Below the pieces are notes generated by a model, which was not told the origin of the DNA, ran no database searches, and saw nothing but the letters and a program-made list of their open reading frames with translations. From positions 19,836,848-19,900,847 of the forward strand of contig NC_045141.1 in NCBI RefSeq assembly GCF_008831285.2: a stretch of 64,000 nt of DNA, written 5' to 3'. The DNA comes from Nymphaea colorata (taxonomy: Eukaryota > Streptophyta > Magnoliopsida > Nymphaeales > Nymphaeaceae). Below, piece after piece: positions 11,926 to 24,348 of this stretch. Both the position numbers and the translations under genes were made by a program. Positions within the stretch are counted from its first letter, which is position 1. Each line of letters begins with the position of its first letter.

Positions 11926-14900
11926 TCTCTCGCCGCATTAATACCAAATTTTTTTGGAACTTGCCGCATCCCGCACCCCGCGCGCATGCGGCATAGCATA
12001 GAATCACCACATAGACCACCATATGCGAGAACCTATGTCACCTGAATGCGGGGTGCCGGTGCGGCACATCTCAAAAAAATTAGGTGCGGCAGTGCGGTGA
12101 AGATATTTTATTAATATTAATATTAATATTATTATTATTATTAATTTTTCGTAGAAAATGAATAACACAATTAAAATTATACATTTTTATGATAGTGGGA
12201 AAAAATCAAAAAAGAAATGTTTGAAAAAAAGGCAAACAGATCGTTTTATGAAAGCCACCATTCTTTAGTCCTGTATCGTTTTTTTTTTAAAGAGTAAAGA
12301 GAACATATAATATATCTATAGATGTATTCAATTAGATGCAACGGCCGACGGGGATTTGATTTTGTGGATTTTTAATCTGGTTTTATCCCGAAATCAGATC
12401 CAGATCCAAACCATACACGCAGTTGGTTTGGATTTGGTTTCGACTCGGAACTTGATCCAACTCCCCTGGGTGCGGTTTGGGTGCGAGCCTTATCATCGGG
12501 TGCGGATTGGGTGCGCACCTGGAGCGCACCAACCCGCACCCGCAACGCGTCGGTGCGGGTGCGAGCTCCTGGGAAACGCACCCAGGTGACATTGGCGAGA
12601 ACAATGCAAATTTACTGTGGGACAGATGTTCAAAAAGTCTAAGTCAACAGTGTTAAGATGACAACAAAAATGGCCAGGACTCGAGAATATGGGCTTCAAT
12701 ACAACATGCCACTAAAAGAGTTGTAACCCACCATCGCCAAAACAACAATCAACAAGAACCACACCAATCTGTTTTGAGGAAGAGACAATATATTCAAAAC
12801 ATTTAAAGGATAGCAGACCGTTTTGTCTGTCGCCACTCGAAACATTCCAGGGAGAGAAATTCCTGCACCACCTCCCATGGTAATTCCATCTAATAGAGCC
12901 ACCTGCCCAAGAGGAAAAAAAGATCCATTAATAAATAGTACACTATCATGTGAGAAACAATACACGAGCAGTTGTCAGCCATAAGAAGATGAAAGCATCG
13001 CATGAAATGATGAAACACACCAATAAAGCAGCAAAAATAACACTTCTGTCTATTTTTAAGATCATTCTTCTTTTGTTTAGTTTTTGTCAATTGTGAATAC
13101 AAACTAATACGGACAATATTATTTCACAGAAGTTGGGCTAGTATCCAAGAAATTAAAAAATGAGGCCAATTTTGGGATTATGGCTAAAAAATGTGCCCCT
13201 AAATGAGAATTTCCCCCTCTCTATTCCATATTTTTATCTGTATTCTTTTCTAATTTTACCTTTCTAATTGAATGATCATTCAGAAGACCTTTTCCATATT
13301 CAATAAGATAAACCCATACTCCAAACATTCTTCACATGTTTCGACAAATTTACATTTGACAACAGAGAAGCACCAGTAAGCCAAAGAATGGAATCAAAGG
13401 GTAAATTTGGACTCCCTTGGCATCTCAGACCATATCCAAAGAGACAACAATAAAAACAAGCATCAAATCTCATCTGGTTCTGATCTGTACCATGGGCACT
13501 TGGCTAACCCATCCTTATTATGCATAGTTGAAATAAAGGAATTAGCTTCTAGTCAATTTTTTCCAATAAGAAACCCAGCCTCTCTTATCTACACAGCCTT
13601 GTAGATAAATGAAACAACAAAAATAAAGAAACAAACGTCACCAAGAGAAGTAACCTATCACATTTTTATCAACAGTTCTCTTACCATGTGTCTCTACTCT
13701 CTTGGTAGACACATTTCATATGGAGAACACCAAATGGTTATCTGTACCAATATATAACCAGCATAATCATATAGATCAGATTTGAAACCCTTCACTACAA
13801 ATTTGCAAAATCTAGCATCACTGAGAAAAGAAATTGATGAAAGAGGGTAAGAAAATATGGAACAAATTTAACGCAATACACCGCACTGCCATGTTCATTC
13901 AAAGAAAAAGACAAAAAACAGCCATAGTAAAAGTATCATCAAACATATAAAGGTAGTTTTTTTTATCAATATCAATAATTTATTTTCTGTTAATAACTCA
14001 AAATTTCCTTGGTTTGATCACAGTTTTGAATGTGCTATTTGTCATACTATTGCTACTGAGTAGAACTCCTATGCTTTCATGTGTGTGTGTGTGTGTGTGT
14101 GTGTCAGTTTGCATGTAAGTGGGTCTTTTTCCAATATATGGAATGAAAAGTAAGTCGTGTGGCTTAAGGCAACAACAAGCATGCTCAATGCTAAATAATG
14201 GATATAAATTAGCCAACTCATAATCACTTCCCTGTGGTCTCATTGAACATCAAATGAATTTATGAGCAATATAGAAAAAATATTACTCACATGTGGCTTC
14301 ATGTACGTTCCCAGCAGGTAGATGAAACTATATAACTTATCAAAGAACTCCTTACAGGCATCAAATTTTCCTACACAATATAAGCACGAGTTTGAAACAT
14401 TGTGATGGCAAGAAAGGGCAAGAGAACATCCAAATCAGGCCAAGCACAATTAGATAATAAGGTAGGTTAATACCTTAAAATTTCCAAATGGACATAAAAT
14501 GAAAGTACGAAAACATCATTCAAAAGGAAAAGAAAAGGAGAAAAAGGAAACAGGATTAAATAGAGTATTGCTTTCAAAAAAGTGGTGCAAAAACAAATAG
14601 ATTTCTTGAATACAAATTCCATTTTCTTGCTTCCTTGGTGGTTCGGATAAATAGCTTGGAGACCAAAACATAGAGGTCCAGCAAGCTTCCTCTATCATCT
14701 ATTTTGATGAATAGGTATAGTTTCTCAATTTAGAGAAGTAAGTTCTCTTGCTAAAGTTGGAATTTTTTATGGTAAAATATAGACATTAAAGTTTAATTTA
14801 TTTTATATCAGGAGCAGTTAAGGTTTTTAAATTTTGGTAGTTTTTGGTAAAAAAATATGCATGTTATCCATAGAATATGCCCTCACACTATGGTAAAATA

Positions 14901-17398
14901 TAGACATTAAAGTTTAATTTATTTTATAGCAGGAGCAGTTAAGGTTTTTAAATTTTGGTAGTTTTTGGTAAAAAAATATGCATGTTATCCATAGAATATG
15001 CCCTCACACTATCGTATTACCAATCTTTTATGCAATTCATGGTCATTTGAATGTGAAGTTGTAATTTCATATTCCAACTAATTTCATTTTCTTATGCAAT
15101 GTATTGGTCCATCTAAACAAATTGATACTTTGTCTTACATATCTTATTACAAAAGCAGGTCATACAAGTCAAGATATGCATTTTAAAGCAGGCTCATCAG
15201 TTTAACTTTAGATTTCTAAGTGTATGCACTTGTTGAGCAGTTGTATTCTTAACTGGTATTGATCTGATGCACTTTGATCCTATAACACTTGCCAAGCCAC
15301 ATAATAAGTCTACGTGATATTTTGTAAAGCCCTTACGAGAAAATTGTATGCCCGAACAATGTCAGAGAAAAAAAGTTATTATCAATTTCTTTACAAGGGA
15401 AAATATGGAATAAAACAATGTCATTGAAGAAATAGTTCAAAGGTACTGACTTAAACAAATCATGCTGACATATATGAATACTAAGATACCAAAGTTTTAA
15501 AAAAGTAAACATTGTGGCAAGATCATAGTAATATTGAAAATAAGTGATCAGGTGTCATTCAAAATTGGTTCTATTTTCAGAGTCTTGAATCTTGATATTT
15601 AGTTTCAAAAACAATGTCATTGAAGAAATAGTTCAAAAGTACTGACTTAAACAAATCATGGTGAACTTAAGCACATATATGAATACTCAGATATGAAAGT
15701 TTTAAAAAAGTAAACATTGTGGCAAGATCATAGTAATACTGAAAATAAATGATCAGATGTCATTTAAAATTGGCTCTATTTTCAGAGTCTTGGATTTTGA
15801 TATTTAGTTTCAAAAACACTATTAGCACTTACTAATATACTTGTAGCCATGGATGGCTTTTAAAATTCATAGTTTGAATAAAATTATTTCAATTACTGTT
15901 TCCTCCAGTATATGAGATACAGTTACTAGAATCTCCCATAAGTACTCCCAGTAGCATGATTTGCAAGAATGAACTCCATAGTTACCCAAACAGGGGAGGA
16001 GTGGGGAAACACATTTAACAATTGACATTAGTCAGTGATGTGAAACTTGATCCTCAACGGCTCCCTTCTTAATGGTTTTAGTTAATTTCTAAGACATTTC
16101 TTCCATGTTTCTACATTTTATATTAGTATATGTCATGTTTTCTTGTTACCATCATAAGGGTTTAAACTTGCTTCTTTGTTGTGATTGGAATTCACTTTCT
16201 AAATTATAACGCTGTTCTATAGTTGTTCCTAACGTGCTTTCTACTTATTGCCACGTCCTTTACTTCACTACTACAACCATTTGACACAGGCCTCAGAGCA
16301 TCTTTCACTTACACCCCCATTTGACTTCTCGTATCACATCCCATGCCCATTTCTACATTCTTGATGCTTGAAACCCACGGCCTCAAAACAAATCTGTGGA
16401 GTAGCCCATTTAAAAATCTCTTGCTACAAAGCAAGAAACAGAAATAGATACTATCGTGACATTTAAAATTAAGCATGACCCAGAGGAAGGAAATGTGCGG
16501 TATAAAATCAATATTTGCCCCAGAATCTTATGTGGGCAATAGTTTAAGAAAGATGAAGAATACCTTCACCCACTAATCGATAAAGGCTGACAATATCTCC
16601 ACCAGCAGAAAATGCCCTCCCATTGCCCTTCATATACGCAAGAAACAAGCGGATCAATACACGAAACCACGCTTCCAATGTAATTACCATCTGTTTAGAT
16701 GAGAACTAACTACGAAAACAAGGCCCCAAGCGTTGAAGATTCCAACAGTCGAAAGCAAGTACCAACCACGATAATAACATCTGTTAAACGCAAGTAAAGG
16801 GGCCAAATCGAGACATGACTGATAAGCATTGAGGCCCCAGAAAGAGAGCCAAGCATACCTTCATCACAACGAAACCAATATCAGGGTTGTCTTCCCAGGC
16901 CTCGTACAGCTTTTTGAGCCTAACACCCTGAATAAGACGAACCAAAACTGTAATGAACATCATAGACATGTCCAAAAATATTTTCATAAGCACAATTTCT
17001 TTCGTCCATAGAACCAAAGAAATAAGAATGTAACAGCGAACTGCATGATTGTAAGCACGATCCATCACCATTCACAAAGGCCAGAGAAACATAAAAAAAT
17101 TCTCTCGGTAGTATATACCATGTTAGTAGTTAGGGCGTTGAGAGACGAAGGCCTATTGAGAACTGCTGTCCGAGAATAAGATCTTCCCTCAACCAAGACC
17201 TACCATTGAGAATAGAAATAGATGCCTATAAATGTTCAGAGTAGAATGTTAGAGAGAGCAAGAGAGAGAGAGTGTGTGTGTGTGTACTTGGTCATCGAGA
17301 TTTCCATCCTTGGCTTGATTGGGAGGAGAAGAGAGGCGCCTGCATTGAGAGAAGAGAGGAGGTATCCTCCTCCTTGTTGAGGCAATGCACCTTTGCAT
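7163..17398 (-). CDS. HIBCH: 3-hydroxyisobutyryl-CoA hydrolase-like protein, mitochondrial type
   Basis: Fourteen exons join on the minus strand: 17288-17398, 17119-17199, 16859-16927, 16564-16627, 14291-14370, 12819-12902, 10380-10464, 8900-8985, 8643-8764, 7974-8034, 7741-7839, 7504-7605, 7388-7429 and 7163-7282 (stop TGA). Every junction is GT-AG, every phase closes, and the product is 401 residues, normal for the family. The first 37 residues are Arg/Ser-rich without acidic residues until the end, like a mitochondrial presequence. The crotonase fold follows: AFSAGGDI near residue 92-99, DGITMGGGAGISLPG from about 140, and PETQIGFHPDAG with Glu169 and Asp177, which match the catalytic pair of human HIBCH. 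The C-terminal part ends in WDPPSLDRVSKDMVDQYF. The family hydrolyses 3-hydroxyisobutyryl-CoA in valine breakdown, though plant paralogues may use other acyl-CoAs. There is no peroxisomal SKL-type end, unlike CHY1. It is closest, from memory, to Arabidopsis At4g31810. Confidence 0.95.
9055..9110. repeat. Perfect 28-bp tandem duplication
   Basis: Two identical 28-base units lie end to end at 9055-9082 and 9083-9110, each starting caatatgactgcccc. They are inside intron 7 of the HIBCH-like gene. Identity of the copies points to a recent slippage event or, less likely, an assembly error. Confidence 0.85.
9806..10150 (+). mobile_element. AT-rich MITE-like repeat, copy A
   Basis: This A/T-rich insertion lies in the HIBCH-like gene around exon 7's downstream intron (intron 7). 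It aligns with the reverse complement of 48812-49125. Shared blocks are ataatatggcagagttgttt / ataatacagcaaagctgttt, then tttttctc, atct[tc]ggcaa, and near the other end aaaacgtg[tc]tt[tc]ctgt. It has long poly-A and poly-T arms and no coding capacity. Two alignable copies in opposite orientations, inside introns of unrelated genes, suggest a dispersed non-autonomous element. Terminal repeats and target duplications were not resolved, so the ends given are approximate. Confidence 0.6.
11585..12590. mobile_element. GTGCGG word-array element, nested and rearranged
   Basis: The segment begins at ctaagtcacactggtgcgcc and ends at gcacccaggtgacat, giving imperfect inverted termini of the type TCACCTGGGTGCG. 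Both sides carry dense arrays of GTGCGG/GCACCC words. The middle (about 11905-12140) contains two oppositely oriented copies of a shared scaffold, a GCCGCA and GCACCC word block joined to a TA-rich or TTA-rich microsatellite. It lies in intron 6 of the HIBCH-like gene. No target-site duplication was found, so the superfamily is unassigned. Subterminal word arrays are typical of hAT and some other DNA transposons. Confidence 0.55.
11861..11924. repeat. Compound (GTAT)n(TA)n microsatellite
   Basis: A run of GTAT units passes into a TA dinucleotide run. It abuts the GCCGCA word block, the same arrangement seen near 55845 and 57400. Confidence 0.9.
14080..14104. repeat. (TG)n microsatellite
   Basis: About twelve TG units lie in intron 5 of the HIBCH-like gene. 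Confidence 0.95.
14769..15010. repeat. 121-bp tandem duplication, one mismatch
   Basis: Units 14769-14889 and 14890-15010 are identical except for one T/G difference in the atatca / atagca block. They sit in intron 4 of the HIBCH-like gene. The near identity, against AT-rich intron background, indicates a recent event. Confidence 0.9.
15413..15818. repeat. About 196-bp tandem duplication, diverged
   Basis: The block starting acaatgtcattgaagaaata at 15415 recurs at 15611, and the similarity continues through gtaaacattgtggcaagatc and ttttcagagtcttg to about 15818. The second copy has a short insertion (aacttaagca) and scattered substitutions. It lies in the same intron as the 121-bp duplication but shares no sequence with it. 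Confidence 0.85.
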
Positions 17399-19059
17399 CC
17401 CGCCGTCACCGTTCCCTCTTTGCGCCTTCGTCAAGTGTACCGTTTGTTCTGGAGCTGAGCGTCTCTTTTCTGCTCTGATCGCTCGCTCTTCTGCGTACTG
17501 CAAATATCAAGGTTTTCGGGTCCGGGTATGAGTTCGGATCAACCGGTTCAGAAAAGAGTTTTGGGTCTTTGAAAAACAGGGGGAAATATAGAAAAGAAAG
17601 AGGAAAAATAATGGAAACGAATTAACGCTGGAAAATGAATATAATCATCGAAAACTAGTGAAAACAAATTTTTATATTTTTCTAAGACACATTTTTTTTC
17701 CTTTGTCCCTTTACATTTTGAAAGGATTGAGCATACACATCCCATTTTTTTTCCTTTGCTCTCCTTTTTTTTCCCGTTTCATATTCAAACACAATAAACT
17801 CTTTTTTTTTATTGGTCTTTAGGCATACATCTAAAAAGGAAATAATACAAGAAAATAAAAAGTAACTAAAATAATTAATGTTGGAAAATGAAGGGAAAAA
17901 ATGCATGAAACTACCAAAAACTAATGAAAGCAAATGTGTAAATTGAGTGTATATAATATTTATTATAGTGTCCGAGAAAATGAGAGCTCCATTTTTATGG
18001 TATATCAGTGTATTTTGCTAAGATTGTTAGATGTGTTTTGATATGTGTTGGATTTGTTGCATTGTATTGATGTTCTTGCAATTAAATGAATAATCAGAAA
18101 TTAAATGATAACAAAGAGGATAATTTAAAATTAATGAAAACAGAGTTTAGATTAAAGCCCCTTATAATCTCCAGTCAGTCTTACCAGGACAGGAGCAGAC
18201 AACAGGTTCATTGAGGCCTTTATGGGTCAGTTGACGGCCTTGCCAGTCCAATCCTAATAAATTAAAAAACAGTCATTCATTAGCAACAGTTTATAACAAT
18301 AACGGTATATAACATTTTTGAAGATAATTCATGGTAAATTTAATGCTAAATTTTTAATTTTTAGTAATCCAACAACAGCTAGCACATGGCAGCATAGATT
18401 CAACATGATGAAAGATTGTGAAAAGAACACGGATAAAAAGACGATGGACATTTTCGACATTTATATTAGTTTACACATTTTTTTCATTGTTTTTCTTTCA
18501 ATCATTCAACACTGTAAATTATCATAAGGAAACTATGTGACTTTTGGTAGCCAGAGTCATCGTTTACTCATTCATTATATTCAAACTGTTTTTGTTACTG
18601 AGCCAAAGCTTACCTATATAAATAGATAAACTCGTATTATCATTGGAAATAGCCAACTTTTAAGTGATATATATATATAAGTATGGTAAGTACCAGATCA
18701 CCCACTTAGGTAAGAGATAAAAACCTGACCTCTTAAATTCATGTTAAAACAGTGTTTTAAACAAAATCCAAACCTTCTAATGAATTTATAAACACTAATT
18801 TAATATAAATCAAGCTTTAGTTCAAGTCAATCTTGTAAAGAAAAGGAGCTTTATACTACTAAAATTTTGATGTTATAAGACACGCTCGTTTTTTTTACTA
18901 TTAAAAAAACATTATCTAAGTAAGGAAACAACTAACTTGATAGATGCTTCTCGTCAAATCACTCATAAGATAATATCTATAGTGTGAGATTTCAAATAAT
19001 AATTGATTTCAATAAGTCTAGTTTTTGTCTCTTAACCAAGTGGTCTGGTTTTTGTGAAC

Positions 19060-19063
<4 letters not shown>

Positions 19064-19152
<89 letters not shown>

Positions 19153-19196
19153 TAAAGAGAAAGAAAGAGAGAGAGGGGGGGCACGAGGTCAAATAT

Positions 19197-19242
<46 letters not shown>
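19064..19242. repeat. Compound (TA)n and (GA)n microsatellites
   Basis: A TA run of about 64 bases leads into a GA run, then a short GA-rich spacer with a G run, then a second GA run at about 19205-19241. Open frames through this stretch are repeat artefacts. Confidence 0.95.
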
Positions 19243-19245
<3 letters not shown>

Positions 19246-19470
19246 AACACCACAAGAAAGAGCAACACCCATAGATAAGTGACGCACCCCATATTGTGTC
19301 ATATGTTTGAGGTCGTCAGCTATGGTAAGCGCTGTGAGAAGAGAGTGTGAGAGTGAATGGAACCGAGACCCATCACTTTGCTTCGCTTTGAAAGTTGTAG
19401 CGCCCACGGGAATCAAACTCTTACTCATGTGCTGCTAGCGCAACTAGCTACATTGTACACCATTCGCTAT
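19243..19470 (-). mobile_element. Probable tRNA-derived SINE
   Basis: On the minus strand there is a B-box-like GTTTGATTC (19410-19418, one change from GTTCGATTC) and, 31 bases before it, an A-box-like TAGCTAGTTG (19441-19450). The spacing suits an internal RNA polymerase III promoter. A body of about 150 bases follows, ending in a CT-rich tail that merges with the microsatellite at 19203-19242. It does not fold as an intact tRNA. Ends and target duplication are unresolved. Confidence 0.4.
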
Positions 19471-20991
19471 GTGCATGAGTACGAGAGAGTGGTGATTAAA
19501 TACTGAACGTGTGTTTGGGAAAACGATCGAACAAGACTAATTCGTCACTCACATGAGAGTTATACGGTAAGCGATAAATGCGGAAACCACTTGATCAATG
19601 TGGCTCCTATGTTTCGTTCAACCAAACTTAAAAGTAAAACGGCTACTTTTTCTCATTAATTGGCCGTTTCCATTCTTAAACATGTGAAGAATTGGATTTC
19701 TCTGCCCTGCCATAGTCAAAGTCTATTGATCCCCAGACAAAACGTCATCACTTAATTTAATCTGCATGGTCTTTCCACATGTGAATCTGACATGCTTGTT
19801 CTTCGTTGTTGAAGTCACTTCATCTTAGTCTAGTCAAAGCACACAACCTTCCTACTTGTCACACTGAAAAATCTTTTGCTGATGAAAAGATGTCGAAGAG
19901 ACTTGTTCTCTTATAGGGTTGTTTGGCAACAACGACAATATGTGACTATTTTATGCATCTATCTTTAAAAGTTGAGATAGGTTCATAAAGTCCTTCATGA
20001 ATTTGCTATAATTTTCAAAATGTTTCACAAAATCTTTGACATAGAACACTAACATACTGTCAAACAATCCCTACATTTATATGTTCATGCTTGCTGCTTA
20101 AAAAAAAAATACATAAGAAATGTGCTTCAAATTGTTGATTTGTTATGAGAGAAAACTTAGAAATTATATTAACAGTTCATTATCTAATGAATCTTTCTAA
20201 ACATTTTATTCAATAGTTGTCAATCTGTTCCTATATTCTTTACTTGGTGGAGACCACAAGCACATGACCGTGTTTCTAGTTTCTACTGGATTGGAGAATC
20301 GGCCCAAGTAGCTAGCATCTCCTCTCCTCAAATGCGGGGTGGATTGCACGAAGATAGACAGAGACTCCACCTTGAATTGCGGTTTTTGAGAGCTCAACCT
20401 TACTTGCACTGTCTAATTTAGCGAATGTACAGAGCACTTAGTCAATGTCACGGTAGTATTGTTCTACGTAGTGCCAAAAAGATGTCTCTCCTTATTGCAG
20501 CACACATACAAAACCAAGTATATTGTTTAATGCAAATTGGCTTGTTGCTTGGTCCTTAATAAATTAAAGCCATGAGAAAGTATCTATGCTTCCGGTCAAT
20601 CGATCACACTTGTGAAGTGGGCTTCACGTTACTTTGACCAGTCAATTTTTCGCCGGGCTTGGACCAATTGCTCATCGCCTCGTCACGTAATGATAAAACC
20701 CATTCGATTCATCGTGCTATGTGTCGCTCACTTCCTATTTTGTTATCTTCTCAATAGCTTTAAAGTTGTAACTAGCATTTTTTTTATACATCTTCGTCTT
20801 CTAAATCACGGTAAAAAAATGAGGACTGGGCCAAGAAAAGCTGGGGCCGCAAACTGATCAAAATAAGATAAACAAATAGGATTGCGATTCAAATTTGGAA
20901 TTAGTTAGTGCTTTAATTTGGATGAAAGGTCTTGTTGGGTTGAATTATTTTTGGATCATATGATTCATATCAAAATCTAATAATCTCTTAA

Positions 20992-21445
20992 CGTAGCATT
21001 ATAGAAGTCAGTCCTGTCTTGAAAATTATAAGAGATTTTCAAGACTTGTAAAAATGGTTGTTAAATAGTTAATTGTTTTGGTTTATAGTTTTTTTTAGTT
21101 AAAACCAAAGCTGTTATGGGGTGGGTTGGGATCCGCTGAACTAGGAGCCTTAGCTAAGAAGTGGATCGAATTGTTACAATGGGTTCAGAACACGGTTCAA
21201 CACTCGGACTTGGAGTTCACGCATGGATGTGTGTGTCTTAAGGGGGGTGGAATGTGACACTTCAAAAAAGTTTAGTTTCTTATTTAAGATGATGAGAGAT
21301 CTTCATTGGCATATAAAAAGAATTATTAAGTGATTAGTTGTCCTTATTCCTTATTTTTTTAAGGGTTAAAACCAAAACTGCTAAGAGGTAAGGTTGAGAT
21401 CTACTGAACCAGAGCTCAAGCTCAGGAACAGGCCGAATCATTACA
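20992..21445 (+). mobile_element. TRIM retrotransposon (miniature LTR element) with 5-bp target duplication
   Basis: Two diverged LTRs, 20992-21178 and 21253-21445, flank only 74 bases. Their right halves share gttaaaaccaaa, gatc, ctgaac and an end of the type ttaca. Immediately after the left LTR, tgggttcagaac matches 9 of 12 bases of the initiator-tRNA-Met primer site. Immediately before the right LTR is a polypurine tract, aaggggggtggaa. The right LTR begins tgtgacac. The element is flanked by cttaa at 20987-20991 and 21446-21450, a 5-bp target duplication. It has no coding capacity, as expected of a TRIM, and LTR divergence indicates an old insertion. Confidence 0.7.
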
Positions 21446-23331
21446 CTTAACCCCCATCTTGTATTGAGAAATAATTTGTTTAACTATATCATTTGACCAA
21501 TTCAAATTAAATTGATCCTTGGTTCAAACTTTAATTAATCAACGCAGAGCGCGAGATTAATAAAAAAAGAATTATTCTTTTCTCTATCCTTATTTTGGTT
21601 TGTTTTCAAAACAAATAAATAAATAATAATCGTTGGCACATACGAAGTGGGAATAATAACTAGTATAGTTACGGTCTTTTCCACCAAACCAGCGATCCAG
21701 CAAATGAATGGTAGTTCAATTCTGACTTCTGAGTGTCTATGGTCTTGGAGCACCACTATTGATTTTTTTCTGGGCTCGCCATTGATTCTCGTAGTTCTAT
21801 TATGTTGATATTAATCACTAATGTTCAAATCATAAGTTTTTATGTATAGGGATAATTACATGTCTCATCACTCACGACCAAGAATATTTTAAATTTTTTG
21901 CTTACATAAGTTTCCTAGTTGCTACTCTGCAGTTTGAATACATTACGACCAAGCTGGAAAGACTCCAAGCTGCTACCAGCAGTAGAGAAGCTCTGGAATG
22001 ATCACTCATGGAAGTGATAAAGAAAATTAAGATGAGAACGGATTACTGTATTGAATATGACCGTGCAGCTATACAGCCAATAGAAGATAATCATATTTAA
22101 TTTGTGGGCTCTCATGGCTCCCCAGAAGAGCCAAGTTGTGGGTCCAATCTAGATGAATTTGGTTGCAGTTGGATTCAAGCCAGACCAAACGGTTGGTCAA
22201 CATGATGCCCTTATCTCAACCTAAATAAAAGGTACGGGTCACCCTGCCCAGACACGATCCAGATTTTCCTGGAGGAGCATGCTGGATCCAGGTTGGATGC
22301 ATTTGGGTCGTATCCATAGACTGGAAACTGAATGCTTCTCGCGCTTGTTCTCCCAATATTATATATAGAATAGAAATCAAACAAAACAAGAAAACGTGCC
22401 CTTGTAGAATGTTCAACACCAACAAAAATATAGATGAGAATGGAACTATTCCTAGAGCGAATATACTCTTATTATATTTGTGACATTTCTTTGACGGCAT
22501 AGGTCACAATTTATATGTACTATATGTCTACATCTATAAGCAAGAAAACTAATTTCTTTTTTTCTTAAAAGTGACTGTTCATTTTCACCATCCAAAAGAA
22601 ACCTCTTATGTCACTTGCTTACAGGGTTTACAGAACATGCTTCAGAACCTTTTTACGATCAAAGGTATAGTGCATTGGGACAATAAATCAGCATCTCCCG
22701 CAACAAAGGAGATAAACAATAGCATAACCACATGGCGACTTGCGTGTGCAGTTGCCCACACCAATTTCTTAAAAGTTATTTATTTTTAAATGGAAATCTT
22801 AAATATTTATCTTTATATATATAAGTGCCACCCAACAGGCTTGAGTATTTTTAAATAAGTGCCTCTTCAGCCAATTTTTCTAGCTCTACCACTGGAGACA
22901 AAAAGAATATCACCGGATCTCTTTTCAATGGGCTGACTTACATAAAGAGAAACTCTCAAATGCAAAACCCAAAAGCTCTTAAGGAGTGCCTTCAACAGGC
23001 AGGTTGTTAAAAATTCCTTACAGTCAAATTGAAACAACTTTTCTTCATTAATAAGAAAAAGAAAAATGCATTGCACTTATTCTGTCAGAAGGGTCCAACA
23101 TTTTCAGAATTGACATTATATTATACATGAGTACAACCTGAAAGAGTAGGGAGCAGATTGTCTTTGAAGACTTGTTCAATGTCATGATACAGTGGTAGTC
23201 CAGCCTCTCTCATTGAACACCATGGTAAAGAAAAGAGGAAAGTAAAAGCAAGCAATCACTATGCTCAAGTCCATGTTCTACACTTTGTTGGGGAACCATA
23301 AAGCTTACAACATAACTTAAAAAAAAAGCAA

Positions 23332-23333
<2 letters not shown>

Positions 23334-23367
<34 letters not shown>
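23334..23367. repeat. (GA)n microsatellite
   Basis: About seventeen GA units lie in the region upstream of the LBD gene. Confidence 0.95.
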
Positions 23368-23369
<2 letters not shown>

Positions 23370-24348
23370 AAGTTCATAATTGTAGAAAGCAGTTTCCCAC
23401 ATAAATTTCTTCTATGCAGACAGAGAAAGAAGCTTTTTCCAAGTTGGCAGCAAGTACACAATTTTCCGGAGCCAATGGATTAAGAGTGGCTCCATTCAAG
23501 TCTTTTCAGGTGGGTTCAAATTTTCCAAATCTCAAATCAGTGTGCCTATGGATGTCCAGCTCATGGTCATTTTTATTTATATGAGTTGGTATAAGCCGCG
23601 GATTGAGAGCTCATTAAAAGGGAAAAATATGTTCCCAACTGTTGAGAGAAGCTCTTGAAGAGCCGCCATTGATCGAAAACACTAATTTTTTAATATAATC
23701 TTCCAACCCTGGGTGAGTGAGTGCACCACTGTGTCGAAGGTGCCAAAGCAGTTCTGAACCCTGATACCACAACTTGTGTAGTGAACTTCTAACATGGTTC
23801 GTACCCGGAGTTTCTTCTTCCGCATCGGAATACAAGCAAAGCTCCTCTTACTAGTCAAACGGTAGCGAGACGGCTCTTTCTCATCAGTGTTTTAATTTGT
23901 TGATTTTTTAATCAGCGATTTATAATTTGTAAACTATTCTTATTGTATGAGAAGGAAAAGGAAAATATTATTCATTTCAAGCATAAGCTTCACTTATTTG
24001 ATGCAGAACGTCCACATTTGACGCCTCAAACAGACCAGTCTTTAGTACTGAATGGTATTTGGGTCCGTTTCAACAAGTTGGGCCACCACATATTGACAAG
24101 GGAACAAATCTATATATGTATATATGCAGAAAGAGAGAGAAAGAAGCAAAAGTTTTGGTAATTCATCCGTCGCTTTTGAGGCTCTTTAACAGTGTGAAAT
24201 TTCATGACAAAATTTTTTCAAATGTGTAAGGTCTAAAGAAGAGTTGCCTAATATAAAAAGAATGGTGTATGCCAATAAGGAGACCAACAAAATTTTAAAT
24301 TCATTATACTGGGAACCACACTTCTCAACATCTTTATAAGGCACGGCC

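Larger units (their letters stand above)
17399..24348. other. Gene-poor region between HIBCH-like and LBD genes
   Basis: This stretch is the shared 5' flank of two divergent genes. No protein family was recognised in any frame. It holds compound microsatellites, a probable SINE and a TRIM retrotransposon (listed separately), and otherwise AT-rich unique sequence. Confidence 0.4.

Noticed and set aside
18984-19428. Four overlapping frames coding Tyr-Ile and Arg-Glu or Ser-Leu repeats
   Set aside because: These are translations of TA and GA microsatellites.
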